From the NCBI RefSeq assembly GCF_001638985.1, contig NW_017265165.1:162912-226911 (forward strand): DNA of 64,000 nucleotides, given 5' to 3'. The notes beneath the pieces were generated by a model. The model did not search any database, was not told where the DNA came from, and saw only the letters and a list, made by a program, of their open reading frames with translations. This stretch comes from Phycomyces blakesleeanus NRRL 1555(-) (taxonomy: Eukaryota > Mucoromycota > Mucoromycetes > Mucorales > Phycomycetaceae). The position numbers and the translations under genes were made by a program. This document shows positions 1 through 12,666 of the stretch, piece by piece (within the stretch, counting starts at the first letter, position 1; each line of letters opens with the position of its first letter).

Positions 1-652
1 GCTACACTCCTTCTTCCGCTCTCTCATTTCTTTCTCTATTTCTCAATTTCTTTCTTTCACTCCCCCTCTTTTTTTTTATTTGGTTTCTCCAAGACTCCTT
101 TTTGGTCAGTTTGACGGCTACCATGGTAGTAATGGTACTAGACAGCTGATTCATGTGGCTAAAAGACAATGAAATTGTAATATTTTAATCTATATATGTA
201 ATAAGGTAGCAAAATTTTGTCTTCTAAAATAAAAAATAAAATATATATATAAATTTATGACCGCCAAGGTTTATAACCGCGACATGTTTGTGCCTGCAAT
301 CTGGATTTTATTGTGCTGTATTTGCACCGTGTATCATTAAACAGATGAACATTCGCAGACGATCCGCTGAGTGCAACATCAATATGATGGTCTGGTAATC
401 TTTTTATTAGAGGTCTCTTTCTTTTATTTTATATCCTTACTACTTTTAGAACCCAAGTCTTCTCTATTCTCTATCTGTTTGAGTGTCCGAGCGCTTCTCT
501 ATCTTTAACTTTCTACAAATCTCTCTCTCTCTCTCTTTTATATATATAGATGTATTATACTTTATACTTTATACTTTATTTATATTATATTATATATTAT
601 ATATATATATATATATATTGTGTGTGTGCGCATGTCTGTGTGTTGTATAATT
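1..652. other. AT-rich non-coding flank with microsatellites
   Basis: No supportable gene. It holds pyrimidine-rich tracts at the start, a (CT)n run near 522-536 and an (AT)n tract near 585-618 followed by (TG)n. It lies downstream of the minus-strand carboxylase gene and so probably includes its 3' UTR and polyadenylation region. Confidence 0.6.
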
Positions 653-3600
653 TTATTCGCAAAACGTCACCAGACTCTTGTTCTCTTCAACTAAATCCCC
701 CACACTGTACAACACTTGGTCTACTACGCCTGCTGCTGGGGCCCTGATGACATGTTCCATCTTCATTGCCTCAAGTACCACCAGAACGCTATCTTTTTCA
801 ATCTTCTGTCCAGCCTGGACCAATACTTGGGAGATCTTACATGGCATGGGGGTCTTGACTGAACCAGCTGCACCATTTGCATCTTCACCACCTGTAACAT
901 ATGCTGGGACAGCCAATCGTACATCTGTTCTACCATACTTTTATATGATACATAAAACATATATTATTGAGTACACTTACAGCCTCACTTAACAATACAT
1001 GTAACTCATAACCTTCCTATCAACATTACCTCATTAAACACGGCAACCTTGTCATTGTGTACAACAACATTGGATTTTACTGATTTATTATCGATATTCG
1101 ATACCCACTGGCCATCTACGTCCCGAGAAATAACGACATCTGAATAGATCTTGAGTGTTTCTGAGCTCTGGCGCACCTCAAGATCCAGTGTGTTGGTCGA
1201 ATTGGGTGTAACAAGCACATCGTATTCTACATTGTCCACAATGAATACAGTCTTGGAACTATCTTTAGTGTTTAAACGGAAGCCATTGTGAAGATTAGAC
1301 CAAGGACTAAAAGGATCTATTTTAAAGAAGAAGAAGAAGAAGAAGATATAGAATTAATTTATCATTAGTACCATTCGAATACTTGCATTTGTATTCTTTA
1401 GTTTTATCAAATAAAGTAGAATAATAATAATAATCATAATCATAATCATAATCATAATCATAATCATAATCATAATAATAAAAAAAAAGACTTGTATAAT
1501 TGTATATTTATACCTTTGGCACTCGGTTTAATTGCTGTGGCCTCTTGGTGTCGGATCACACCCGCAGCCAGGGCAAGTGTGACAGGGTTAGGCGGGACAG
1601 GTACACCCAATAAGTCTTGTTCGAATTCCTAATACCATGCAAATGTTATACATTTTATATATATATAGATTTAGACGATAGCTGTATCTGCTGCTAATCT
1701 AATTAAGCTTACCTGAATAAAGCCAGTCTCTACTTCTCCTTTGATAAAGGCAGGGTGGCTGGCAACCTTTCTCAAAAAGTCAATATTGGTATTTAGTCCA
1801 ACAACCTATTATTTATTGATTATCGACATCAATTGTCCGCAGTTAGTATCAATAATCTAGCTTATCTTTCGAGACATTAGTTTAATTGCTTTACTTGATA
1901 TTGCTCCAATGCAAGGCGGAAACGGCGAAGAGCATCATCACGATTATCACCGCGTACGACAAGCTTAGAGATCATTGGATCATAGTATACACTGATCTGA
2001 TCACCTTCGATAAACCCAGTCTCTAATCGAACATCTCCAGAAGTAGGCGGGGTGCGAACACTGAAAAGCGGTCCTGTATCTGGCAAGAAATTGCTACATA
2101 AAATAAAACAAACCGTTATATATATATTATTTAGGGAATTAAGCCTCTTTTACTACTACTACTTCTTCTTCTTCTTCTTTTTATGCCTACTTTGTTGGGT
2201 TCTCAGCATAGACGCGTGCCTCAAATGCATGACCAGTCAAGGATAATTGACTTTGAGACATTGGAAGTGTGTTACCGGACGCAACCTAAATGTTTAATCA
2301 TAAGCTTCTTCCTCTTCTTCTTTAACTTCTTTGACTTCTTCTTGGTTTGTGTAAAGGTTGGATTGATGATCGCCTTTATTTATCTTACTTCTAGCTGCCA
2401 CTGAACCAAATCAGTGTTGGTGACCATTTCAGTGACAGGATGCTCAACCTAAAAATAACAGCAATTATGTCTCGTTTTCAAACTGCCAAAATGAGATGTA
2501 ACCAAGATGAGCACAACTAACCTGGAGGCGGGTGTTCATTTCCATAAAGTAGAATTTCTTGTCAATGTTGTCCATAATGAACTCGACCGTGCCTGCATTC
2601 TCATAACCAACTGCACGGGCTGCAGCTACTGCTTTTGCACCCAAATCAGCACGGATCTCTTCCGACAGGCCGGGAGCAGGGGCCTCCTCAATGACTTTCT
2701 GGTGACGACGCTGGACTGAGCAATCCCGCTCAAACAAATGAACCACGTTGTTGTGCTGATCTGCAAAAACTTGTACTTCCACATGGCGAGGGCGCTCGAG
2801 GTATCTTTCGATCAAAACCTTGTCATCACCAAAGGACTTGATTGACTCCTGCTTGGATGAAGACAGCATCTGTTCAAATTCATCCGGAGTACGAACAATT
2901 CGCATACCCTTTCCTCCTCCTCCCTTAATAGCCTTGATCAGCACAGGGTAGCCAATCAGAGAAGCCTGTTCCTTTAAGAATGCGACATCTTGGTTGTCTC
3001 CGTGATAACCAGGCACCACAGGAACACCAGCTCTCTCCATAATATACTTTGATTCACTGGATCCCAAGGCAGAAAACACAGCATAGGTTGAGTACAATTT
3101 TCTTTTTTCTTTCTTGCTTCACCATATACGGCTCACTTATCTTACTCACCTCTTTGATCCCATTGAACGCATCGCATCACCAGAAGGACCAATAAAAGCA
3201 AGTTTTTCTGCCTTTACACGGTCAGAAAAGTCGGCATTTTCTGACAAGAAACCATAGCCTGGATGAATAGCCTAAGTAAAGGTTGGCATGAGATTAAATT
3301 GAACGAGTGATCATTATTACTGCTGTTACAATTTATGTTAAACACATACATATATCTTATTCTTATTCTTGTTCTAATTTCACCACCAACAGAAAAAAAA
3401 TTACCCACCTGAGATCCACTCTTCTTGGCCACTTCAATGATCTTGTCAATCGAAAGGTAGCTCTCAGCCGATGCTGGCGGACCAATCCAATATGCCTCAT
3501 CGGCCTTTTTTATTATTATTTTATTTTACCACATACATTCATAATTAATTCATGGTATGCTTAATATAACATCCATAATATCATCCACTCACCATCTTCA

Positions 3601-4055
3601 CATGCTGGGCATGCACATCTGCGTCACTATAGACTGCTACGGTCTTTATGCCAAGCGACTTTGCTGTACGCATGACACGGCAAGCAATCTCACCTCTATA
3701 TTTCCATTCAATATCAATGAATAAAATGCCAATCACATCCTATATATTCCTCCTCTCCTTTTCTTTCATATTCTTCTCTTTTTGTCGGTTTGGAGAATAT
3801 ATCATCGGGATCTGATGTGTAGTTAAACTCACCTATTGGCGATCAAGATCTTATCAAAAAGAGATTTGCGTTCTATAGATCAAGATGTTAGCAGGGCATA
3901 TAACAGATCGTGGGAATATATTAATTAAATTGCGTACCAACTGAAGTACTGTACCAGGAACGAGTGACAGTAAGGGTGGCCGTGGTCCAGCGGTTCGGTA
4001 AGACCTTTGTAGACAATGCTACAGTAGTCTTACAAGCTCTCAAATGGGTAAACAT
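653..4055 (-). CDS. mccA: methylcrotonoyl-CoA carboxylase alpha (biotin-carboxylase/biotinyl) subunit, mitochondrial
   Basis: The protein carboxylates its own biotin with ATP and bicarbonate; the MCC holoenzyme then converts 3-methylcrotonyl-CoA to 3-methylglutaconyl-CoA in mitochondrial leucine breakdown. I read 13 exons (high to low): 4055-3938, 3872-3833, 3695-3593, 3504-3409, 3271-3150, 3056-2522, 2448-2389, 2285-2191, 2093-1895, 1805-1713, 1628-1514, 1316-1030, 937-653. They join in frame to about 715 aa, a normal length for the family. Visible are a basic, hydroxylated N-terminus (mitochondrial presequence), the biotin-carboxylase start [13 protein letters not shown], the ATP-grasp glycine loop [22 protein letters not shown], and the C-terminal biotinyl site [12 protein letters not shown], where K is biotinylated. 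The VIRAP ending favours MCC over propionyl-CoA or pyruvate carboxylase. The start is the ATG beginning the presequence. The beta subunit is not in the window. Confidence 0.93.
1420..1479. repeat. (AATCAT)n microsatellite in a carboxylase intron
   Basis: A run of AAT followed by repeated AATCAT units lies inside the intron 1317-1513. A short (AAG)n run also occurs near 1325-1345 in the same intron. It is probably a length polymorphism without function. Confidence 0.9.
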
Positions 4056-5379
4056 GATGCACTCTGACACACACAATAGAAAAAAAAAGAGGGGGAAGAA
4101 GGAGAGAAGAGTGTAAGTGGGGTAAGGGTTTGCAAAAAGGAAACCGAGAAACACAAATGCTTAAACGCGTGGGAAAAAAAGCACTCTGCCTTGCTATTGG
4201 GTTAGAAGAAAGAAAGAAGCAAGACATTAAATTCACGAGTCACATACAAGGTTGAGCTTGTGTGAAATCCACATACAAATTTACTCTATTTTACTTTTTT
4301 TGTGTACATGTGTGTGTGTGTGTGTGTGTGGGTATTATATGCATGGTGAATGCCTTTAATATATTGCCAAAGCAGATCAGCACAGAGCCATACAACATAT
4401 CACATACACATAGTCTTATTGGACTCAAGGTGATTTTTTTTGAACACATCATGTGAGAATCGAATTTAGTGAAATCGGAATTCAAAGCCAAGGTTGGACT
4501 ATGGAGTGGTAGGAAAGGCAACAAGGCAATAAGATCAAAGCAAAGCAAACCAAACCAAGGAGATTAGAATATGTATGCTCTAGGATTCAAATATGTTTTT
4601 CTTCTGTCTGTCTCTTTAAGCCTTGGGAATATATTTATTATATAGTGAGACCAAAAAAATATGTATTAAAATAGATGCAAGGTTATCAGAGCAGTTAAGG
4701 ATGATACATGATATCTTGAGGAAACTACTTGCTTATAATTTTACGACAGATATATATCTATTTAGTCCTTACACACACACACTAAATTGCCACTTATTCT
4801 CCTAAGCCAACGGTCGACTGATTAGACACTATAGAAAGTCAAGACATTTTTGTTAAAAAATAAATAAATAAAATAAAATCATACAGATCTTGATGGATTT
4901 GGATCGAGTTTATTACGATATCTTTCTACTTGAAATTTAAGATGATTCGTCTTTCCACTTCCACAACAAAAGTGAATATTCTGAGGTGTCTTGCTTATTT
5001 GGATGAGATCCTCAATAATAATAATAATAGCAGTAATCTAAAATGCCTCAATTTCATTAAAATAGCAAAGCATCATAGAAAAGATATATTGTGCACTAGT
5101 AAAATTGAACCAGAAAGAAAGGCAAGAGAGAGAGAGATAGAGAAGAGGTATAAATTACCGGGGAATAATAGCTGTAATTGGTCTGAGAACGCGTCAATCC
5201 TCTATGGACAGCTTTCCAACACAACGGGAACATCAACGAAATTAGAAAACTAACAAGAATTCGCATTCTATGCCCCCTTTTTCTTCTTCTCCCTGCTCTG
5301 TCCTGACCACTACAATTACACCAGTGTGTGTGTGTGTGCGTGTGTGTGTGTGTGTATGCGTGCGTGTGCGTCTATTTCG
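4056..5379. promoter_or_regulatory. divergent intergenic region between mccA and the 5.4-kb gene
   Basis: Both flanking genes point away from this 1.3-kb AT-rich stretch, so it should hold both promoters. It contains (TG)n microsatellites near 4311-4330 and immediately upstream of 5356, and purine-rich tracts. I see no defined operator or well-placed TATA box that I would defend. Confidence 0.45.
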
Positions 5380-6606
5380 ATGAACATCCCAGTCCCCCAA
5401 AACCAGGCAGAGATGCCAAAGTCTCAAGACATTCATCTTGATATGTCATTTTCTGTAGACAAAGCACGATACAGAAAGCCGTTACCTCTACCATATTCTG
5501 TCCAGATATCCAACAATAACTACCTTGATAACACCAGACCATCTACTTACTCTACGTCTAACAACAGTCGGGCCAATGTTATGTCTTCGCCGATATCTGT
5601 CAATATGGCAGGCAGCAGTATTTCCTTGCAAGGCTCGACAATTATATTTCCTCTTCAGACTCACAACAGTACAAAAGAACATCAACAATGGGAATCCTAT
5701 TTTGATCCACAATACTCGTTCGACATCCAGTCAAAATCCAAGCAGATGAGCAGAAGCACCAGTCGGTTCTATGTTCATACGACGTCGGATAATATTGATC
5801 AGATTCCTGAACAGACACGGCTTTCGAGCTCTGGGTTCTATCAATGTGGGGTCGCGCCGTGCTCTAGAATATTTTCTGCTGCACCCACGCCTACCTTGCC
5901 TAGCATCGGACATTTGGAGTTTGAAGTGACCCAGCATCATCATCATCATAATAACAACAACAACAATAACAATAATAATAATAATAATAATAGCAATCAT
6001 ACCTCAGCTGTTTTTAAACAGACGATGAATAATCAAATTGAGATCTTGCCTTGTCCGTCGACTTTCTTCAAGGAGCCAGAATACCGACCGATGACTTCTG
6101 AAGAGAAGAAACAGGTCGATAGGATGGAATTGCTCAATCTGATCCGACAACAAGGGTTTAAGGACGAGAATGATATTGTACGACACCCTGTAAAAGGGTT
6201 TATAAAAGCAGAGAAATGGCCGAAGCATTTGCGGGACCGGGCTGGGAAATGGAAAGACGAGGTACTGGTGTCTACTGAAGATTTATCAGAGAATGTTGCA
6301 CAAGGGCCGAGTAGAAGATGGTCACTTCCCTGTCGACCGTCATTTCTGTATTTCATCCTTGGGTTCTTCTGTCCGCTTGTCTGGGCCTTTGGGGCTGTTC
6401 ATACGCCGACTGCACATGCTGGTCAGACTTCGGTGGACAAGCGTGCGGACATGATGTGGAAGTACAGGTGTAGGAATGCGTTTATTCTGCTGTGTGTGAT
6501 ACTTGTTGTAGGCCTTATTCTTGGCATAATTCTCTGGCCAGGTACTATGGGATGGCGAACGAGCAGAGACAAGACATTAACTAGTATTCCTTCATTCTCT
6601 TCATAA
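5380..6606 (+). CDS. Ser/Asn-rich protein with C-terminal hydrophobic segments, function unknown
   Basis: Intronless reading frame of about 408 aa from the ATG at 5380. An in-frame ATG at 5356 would add eight residues, but everything upstream of that is translated (TG)n repeat and is unlikely to be protein. Roughly residues 1-180 are low-complexity and rich in Ser, Thr, Asn and Gln. A His/Asn homopolymer run follows near residues 187-206 (His codons, then AAC/AAT repeats at 5935-5995). A charged region comes next, and then two hydrophobic stretches, near residues 322-341 (FLYFILGFFCPLVWAF) and 366-387 (FILLCVILVVGLILGII). The layout suggests a tail-anchored or twice-spanning membrane protein with a disordered cytoplasmic head. 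I do not recognise the family. The long, coherent frame and conventional stop support a real gene. Confidence 0.7.
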   Translation: MNIPVPQNQAEMPKSQDIHLDMSFSVDKARYRKPLPLPYSVQISNNNYLDNTRPSTYSTSNNSRANVMSSPISVNMAGSSISLQGSTIIFPLQTHNSTKEHQQWESYFDPQYSFDIQSKSKQMSRSTSRFYVHTTSDNIDQIPEQTRLSSSGFYQCGVAPCSRIFSAAPTPTLPSIGHLEFEVTQHHHHHNNNNNNNNNNNNNNSNHTSAVFKQTMNNQIEILPCPSTFFKEPEYRPMTSEEKKQVDRMELLNLIRQQGFKDENDIVRHPVKGFIKAEKWPKHLRDRAGKWKDEVLVSTEDLSENVAQGPSRRWSLPCRPSFLYFILGFFCPLVWAFGAVHTPTAHAGQTSVDKRADMMWKYRCRNAFILLCVILVVGLILGIILWPGTMGWRTSRDKTLTSIPSFSS

Positions 6607-7413
6607 CCTTGTTTTTATATATTTTATTTTACTTTATTTTATTCTTTCATTATCAAAATGCGAGAAATAACAATCAACTCTATACATATTTGTTTACCAA
6701 ATAAGACAGAGTAACAGATGCTTATGAATTTTGTAGCCTTTTTGAATAAGCTCAATTTCCGAGGTTCCTGAAATAGCTCAATTTGGAATTGACATTTTTA
6801 TTTAATTATTTTATTATTATTATTATTATTAAATATAATAAGTTAATAATAAATAATAAGTAATAATAATAATTTTAATTATTTTTAATTATTTTTAATT
6901 ATTTTATTTATTTATTATTTATAATTAGATAAGTAAGTAATTTCCTGATTCATGTTGTTAAGCGTTATCATCTAAGCTGAGGTGACCAATACATAGATAA
7001 ATATATTAATTATATATTTATAATATATAAACTGTACATTTATACATTTTGTATGTATATAGTAACTAATAGCAATAATAATAAAACTCCCCTCATTCCC
7101 TCCTTGTTTCCCTCCTTGTTTTGTGTGTGTGTGTGTGTGTAATTTTGTGCGCCTCACAAATCAAAAATGTATATATGATTATTACAATCATCATGATCGT
7201 TTTGGAAAAATCCACGCCAGCCTATTCGCTTGTTGCTAACAATAACATGTTTAATATTTTATCCACCAAAACCAATGAAATCATTTTATTTAGTCCCAAA
7301 ATTATAAGTTCATACTCCGATAATAAATTATCGTATTGCATAAAACCAACCAAAGAAAAAAAAATATTAAATGTCATTGTTGGATCTCTTTTTTTTTACT
7401 TTAAACCTTCAAC
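6607..7413. other. AT-rich intergenic region
   Basis: No gene seen. It contains TTA/ATT-rich low-complexity sequence (about 6800-6920) and a (TG)n tract at about 7121-7140. It probably includes the 3' UTR of the gene to the left and the promoter of the gene at 7414. Confidence 0.6.
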
Positions 7414-8782
7414 ATGAACAATCAAATACAGCAGTCACCAGAAATATCTATAAACGAAAATAGGTCCGTAAACACGTCTCGCTCATACGCATCCAAGCAA
7501 GGAGAATTCAAGACATGGTGCGAAGGAAGATTCACTGACGATGCAAGCTATCTCGTCAGTGGCGAAAAACTTCTTATGTTTCTATCCGAAGCCGTAAGAA
7601 TCCACTCAACAAAACCCTTGCTCAAGTTATTCAATATCCTTTCTCTTTCTTCTAATCCCTAGGTTGTAGACCGTCAGAGTCGTCGTGGTAGAAAGGCAGT
7701 CGGATTGGATCGTAAAATCAAGACGTCCACTATGGAACTCTACGTTGCAGCAATCACCGATCTTTACCAAAAACAAGTTCGGCAGGGCATAAACTCTCAT
7801 TCACACCCTCGGATCCCAGCCATAAAGCAACTCTTGCGTAATATGCGCCGCGAAGACCAACGAAAACGAAGAGAGAATCTAACCGAAAAATCCCATTCAC
7901 CTACACTATCAAGCCAGTCTTTTGCTGATACACCACAGCCAGACCAGAACCAGTAAGAGAATGACACTATTTGTCCTACCTTGTACGATTAACCCTTGTT
8001 ATTTTTTTTATATATCAAAAAGGGTAGTGCAGGATGACGAGCCTATTCAGGAGACAAATGAAATGTTGAGAAAGGTAGTGCCTGAATTGAAAGAAGAAAT
8101 CAGGTCCCTCAAGAACACCCTGTCGTTGACTATCAGTAAAATGGACAGTCTGTTGTCCCACTTCTCGGCCATAACATCCGGTGCAGCAACTCTTAATCTC
8201 CAGATGTCCTGGCCTAACCAGACAGGCTTTAATTCGACAAACTCATCAGTCGCTCCTGCACAAGCACAAACCCCTCTATTCGCATTCAACCAACAAACCC
8301 AATCTCATCTCGAACCGCGAGACACACAAAAAACAGTCTCGTTAGGGGCACACAGAATACAGTCGCGGCACCAATCGCGACCAGAATCCGATCTCGAGTT
8401 AGGCTCAGAGTCAGAAGCAGACATCTACACATACTGGCCGACCCAAATACCATTATCGGGATATCCCGGAGAAGATCCCCACGTATACCGAATGAACCGT
8501 GATATATCAACAGTAACAGATCTCTGGAGAGAATGGAGCGAAGGCTTAGAAAACGGACCATCAGTAGCATGCCTGGAAGACAAATGCGGAACTTTATGGC
8601 GCAAAACAACTTCAGAATCAAAATTCTTTGGAAAACGAAAGATCATTATCGATAGCATCATTGATTATTCTGAGGCTCATGGTATATCGGGATCAAATGC
8701 AGCAGAAATAGCAGAAGAACGTAGACGTATTAAAGACAAATCATTAGATTGGCTGTCAAGGAATAGAGAAAGTATATTTTAA
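7414..8782 (+). CDS. GCR1_C-domain protein with Crypton-like N-terminal DNA-binding segment
   Basis: Three exons (7414-7593, 7663-7952, 8023-8782) with clean GT-AG introns of 69 and 70 bp join in frame to 409 aa. Residues 1-130 (SYASKQGEFKTWCE, a FLSEA-VVDR junction, then ELYVAAITDLYQKQ) resemble the helical N-terminal segment of Crypton-type tyrosine recombinases and their domesticated relatives in early-diverging fungi. A coiled coil follows (EMLRKVVPELKEEIRSLKN). The C-terminus (YRMNRDISTVTDLWREW, FFGKRKIIIDSI) matches the GCR1_C class of DNA-binding domain, named after the yeast glycolytic activator. No recombinase catalytic R-H-R-Y region is present between them. It is either a transposon-derived transcription factor or a shortened Crypton protein. 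A nuclear location is inferred. Confidence 0.7.
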
Positions 8783-8896
8783 GCTTTATTATCTCATTTT
8801 TATATGCCTATATGATTATATCATCATTATCATTATCATTATCATTAACATATACATATAACAATAGTAACAATGATAATAGTAATAATACATTTT

Positions 8897-8932
<36 letters not shown>

Positions 8933-9592
8933 GTACATTTATGAATTATATTGTATTGTCCAACCATTTGATTGAATATTACTGGCGTGATATGAATAGA
9001 TTATTATGATTAGTAGTATGGTTGATGTGATGTCCGTGCCGGACACTTGGATTGTTCGGCAAGATCCAAAGTAGTGTTGGGGAGGGATCGAAAGATTCTA
9101 TAATACAGAATAATTTAAAATAACTGCAGAGTCCAAAGCTGATATACCTACTTTCTAGCATTCAAAATAAAAGACAAACAAAGCAAAAACCTTTTTTATT
9201 ATTGTTTTACTACTCCTAGCTTTGTTTCAAAAACATATGTTGTCATGATCATCTATAATTGTTTCAATAAAAGTGATAAATTGCTTGGTTACTCTATTCT
9301 GTTTTGTTGTTGTGGTACTCATCCTCGCAGCTTCAACATCTACATTTAGAAATATAGTATGTACTTTCTCTCTCTCTCTTTATGGCGAACTTATATTTTC
9401 ATTACATAATATCATAATATATTACTTGCCTCTAATAGTTACGATATTATATATAAATTTCACAGCAACATGGATATTGTTAAATCTTATTCTTGTAGCT
9501 TATTAATTAAAGGACACATATTTTCAAAGTACCTTTATATATATACTCAAAAGAGTATTCTGGTATTATTTTCTAGGATAATTAATAAATAC

Positions 9593-10345
9593 AGTGTGCC
9601 CGCCATTTTACAAAGAGTCACACTCTATGTTACTTTTAGTTTCTTTGAGAGTATTATATACCCCCAATACAAATCAGTTACAAAATCGGGCTTTAAGATC
9701 CAAAGAACCCTCTCTCTCTCTCAATTCGTCTATTTTTTTTGAGTAACAATGGTTTTAATCTGGTTGGTGATAAAGAAAGCATCATAGAACTTTTGTTTAA
9801 AGTGAGCTTCCCAGATGGAACTTAATGTTCATCCCAAAACAGCGTATACGCTTATACCAGGATTTTCAAAACCTTGAGAATCAATGGAAAAGAGGAAAGA
9901 AGCTGATCAAACTAGAAAAGTGTATATAGCTTCCCAAAAAACCACCAATTGTGATTTGGTATAAAATTGGCTCCTTGAGAGGACATGCTCAGAGTAGGTG
10001 ATTCAGCGTCCAAAATTACCAAAAAGAGTACATTGTGAGGCCCTTGATAGGTTTTATCTTACAACTAAATAGTCTCTATCTAATAATTGAAACCTTGCTG
10101 TGCGTCAAGAGCCTCCAGCTTGTATATGTTTGGTGAAAAATATTTGACCCGTTAGAACATTGCTCGTATACTTTGTGACCCTTGTGTCAAAGGAGGCAGT
10201 ATTCGAGAAATAGCATATCGCAAGTGTTCACATATCACTTGGGCAAAGAGTTAATGTGTCTAGAGTATGACTGTTATTCTAAAGGAATGAGAACGTCGGA
10301 AATAACGAAGAATTGGACGTAAAGATGTCAATACCGAATCAATGT
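9593..10345 (+). mobile_element. possible decayed Tc1/mariner-type relic
   Basis: Position 9593 begins TACAGTGTGCCCGCC, which resembles the outer end of Tc1-type elements. At 10190-10330 a broken frame reads GGSIREIAYRKC, followed at a +1 shift by SEITKNWT. This resembles the helix-turn-helix N-terminus of a Tc1-family transposase. Stops and frameshifts are numerous and no matching far end was found, so this is a tentative relic call. Confidence 0.25.
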
Positions 10346-10635
10346 CTTGCCCTTCTTTTTTTTTAGCAGTAAAACTAGGACTATAAAAAATCACTCACAT
10401 AGATAGACTTGACAGTAATTTAGAATTTTAGACAGATTGAATACGAGGAACCTGGCTCGTCTTTGTTTGCATTCACGACATAGACATATACTTTCGATAG
10501 TATAGTCATATATGAAAGCATCACATACGCGTAATTTTCCACATGAAATAATAAAAATTGGCAAAGGTTAAGAAGGAACCAAAAGGGCTAGGAAAGGCAG
10601 ATTGTATGCCGCGACAGAATAAATAAGCTACCAAA

Positions 10636-10639
<4 letters not shown>

Positions 10640-10682
<43 letters not shown>

Positions 10683-10702
10683 TGTGTGTGTGCGTGCGTG
10701 CG
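10640..10702. repeat. (GA)n plus (TG)n microsatellite
   Basis: About 40 bp of perfect GA repeat is followed directly by about 20 bp of TG/TGCG repeat, in non-coding DNA. Confidence 0.95.
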
Positions 10703-12666
10703 TGGGGAATATATATTCATATCACAAATAATGATAGGCAATATACTGTATTTATTACTACGAGAGGACTGTAGTTCCGGAAAAACTACAGAGACAAATG
10801 GTTTACTCATATCACGATACTGTCAAAGGATATAGGAAAGCCTTTTCTTCCTACAGATGAGAGTGGAGCAATATAATTTAGCAAGGGATAGATCCATCAA
10901 GACTATATCAAGGTCTGTGATATATGTGTATTGTATACTACCGGCCCAGATTTTCCTTGTGAGCGGGCGTATGAGAAAAAACGAGTAAAATGGTATCGGT
11001 TGCGAGCCAAGGATTCTGTTACCTCTGAATGTAATCTACCCCAATTCTGGTAATATTGGCGGGGATAATGTGTATTATGTGCCATTATATAATATGCCCT
11101 ACCTTATCCTACTTTATCCTACCTTATTCTGCTCAGAAGAAATAAGTTTATTACCAATACTCAGAATAGAACCGATAAATTCCGTTGTGTTAAAAGTTGT
11201 GAGCAAGAGGGCAAAATGTGGTAACAATGACTTTAAAAGCGAAGGATAGCTGTACCTTAGAGCGAGTCAGAGAATAGCCAAAGTACGGTATCGGCTACGA
11301 ACTACAATTATCGGCTCAGGCCAGCATACTATTAGTCTGTGAATGAGTACACCATTCTGACTGCCCACGCCTAGATGGCCAGACCGTGAGACAGACAGTG
11401 CTTTATATTGATTTATCTAACCACTCAAAAAGTAACCTTAAACATGAACTTGATGGATATGACTGTAACACATAATTTAGGGCTTGATTTGATACTTATA
11501 GACCATAAATGCTATTATAGTTTCAAGTAAATTTATTCAAAAAGACTACAGCCGTAACTGTGTAGGAGAAGTGTCTTCCTTTTTAACCTGTCTCATAAAC
11601 AATTGAAAAACAATTCTCTATGATAGTACTTAATAGACCAGCATAAGAAGTACAGATAAAAGAAAACGCCTTGATGTACAAGCGCTTAATTTGATCCTTG
11701 TCTTTTTTTATATATATTATTATTATGTGCAATATTATAATATACTTACATACTGATGTCAAACCCAGATCTATATTGTTAATGGTTACCTTTAGTAAAA
11801 TTAACCGAGAGTGAAAGAGAAAGATAGAGAGAGGTGATAAAGTAATAAGTATTTCAAAAAAATAAGGCTTACGAAGGCGAAGCTTAATTACACTATAAAT
11901 GATACAAGTATATGTATTTAAGCAAATATTCACACACACACACCAAGAAAAATCAAAGAAAAAACAGAAAATAAAATAAACGCCCAAGATTTTAGATTTT
12001 GATTTTGATTTTTTTTTACTATAGAAGCATTATAAGTAATTTTATCATTCACAGTATTATTCGCTATAAATATTAGCAAAAAAATAATTGTCACAAATGA
12101 GACCAAGTATAGCTTTATAGATGTGCAAACTCGTAGTGTGAGTACTGGATAGCAAGATACATTGGTGTATAGCTACATGGTTTATATGGAACATTTAACA
12201 ACTGGAAACGAATAGGGTTGAGTTGAACTACCTTTTCAGTAAGCCGTATTTTTTTTAATAATTATTATAATTATTATACTTATACGGTTGCTGTAGATAA
12301 AACCAACAACAACGAAGACGAGTAACGATAAAATCATCATTAATTATTAATAGCTTTAAAAGTATATAAGTATCTCAAGAAATAAAAATAAAAATAAAAA
12401 GATTTATTTGGGCCTCTCTTTCTTCGTTACTACACCAGAATGGGGCACTATTCACTTGCGGGCAAGTTATTAATGTAAAAGTATATCATTATTCCCACAT
12501 AGCTAACATAATTGAATCATCTCTGTATTGTCTTTAATAAGAAGCCTCAAACAGACAGATCACTAATAATCAAAACTTTAGCACGAATTTTTCTCCCGAA
12601 TGTTATATTTTGTATTTACAAAGTGACAATGACTTATATCCAACTAGTTTGAGAACACAGCTCTGA

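Larger units (their letters stand above)
8783..12666. other. long gene-poor AT-rich region
   Basis: No supportable gene. It contains an (AT)n tract (about 8900-8930), repeated CATTAT units near 8820-8845, a possible decayed Tc1-like segment (separate entry) and a (GA)n/(TG)n microsatellite near 10640-10702. Short reading frames here lack codon coherence or recognisable motifs. Confidence 0.55.

Noticed and set aside
5326..5379. N-terminal extension MCVCACVCVC of the 5.4-kb gene
   Set aside because: It is translated (TG)n microsatellite starting from GTG; a normal ATG follows.
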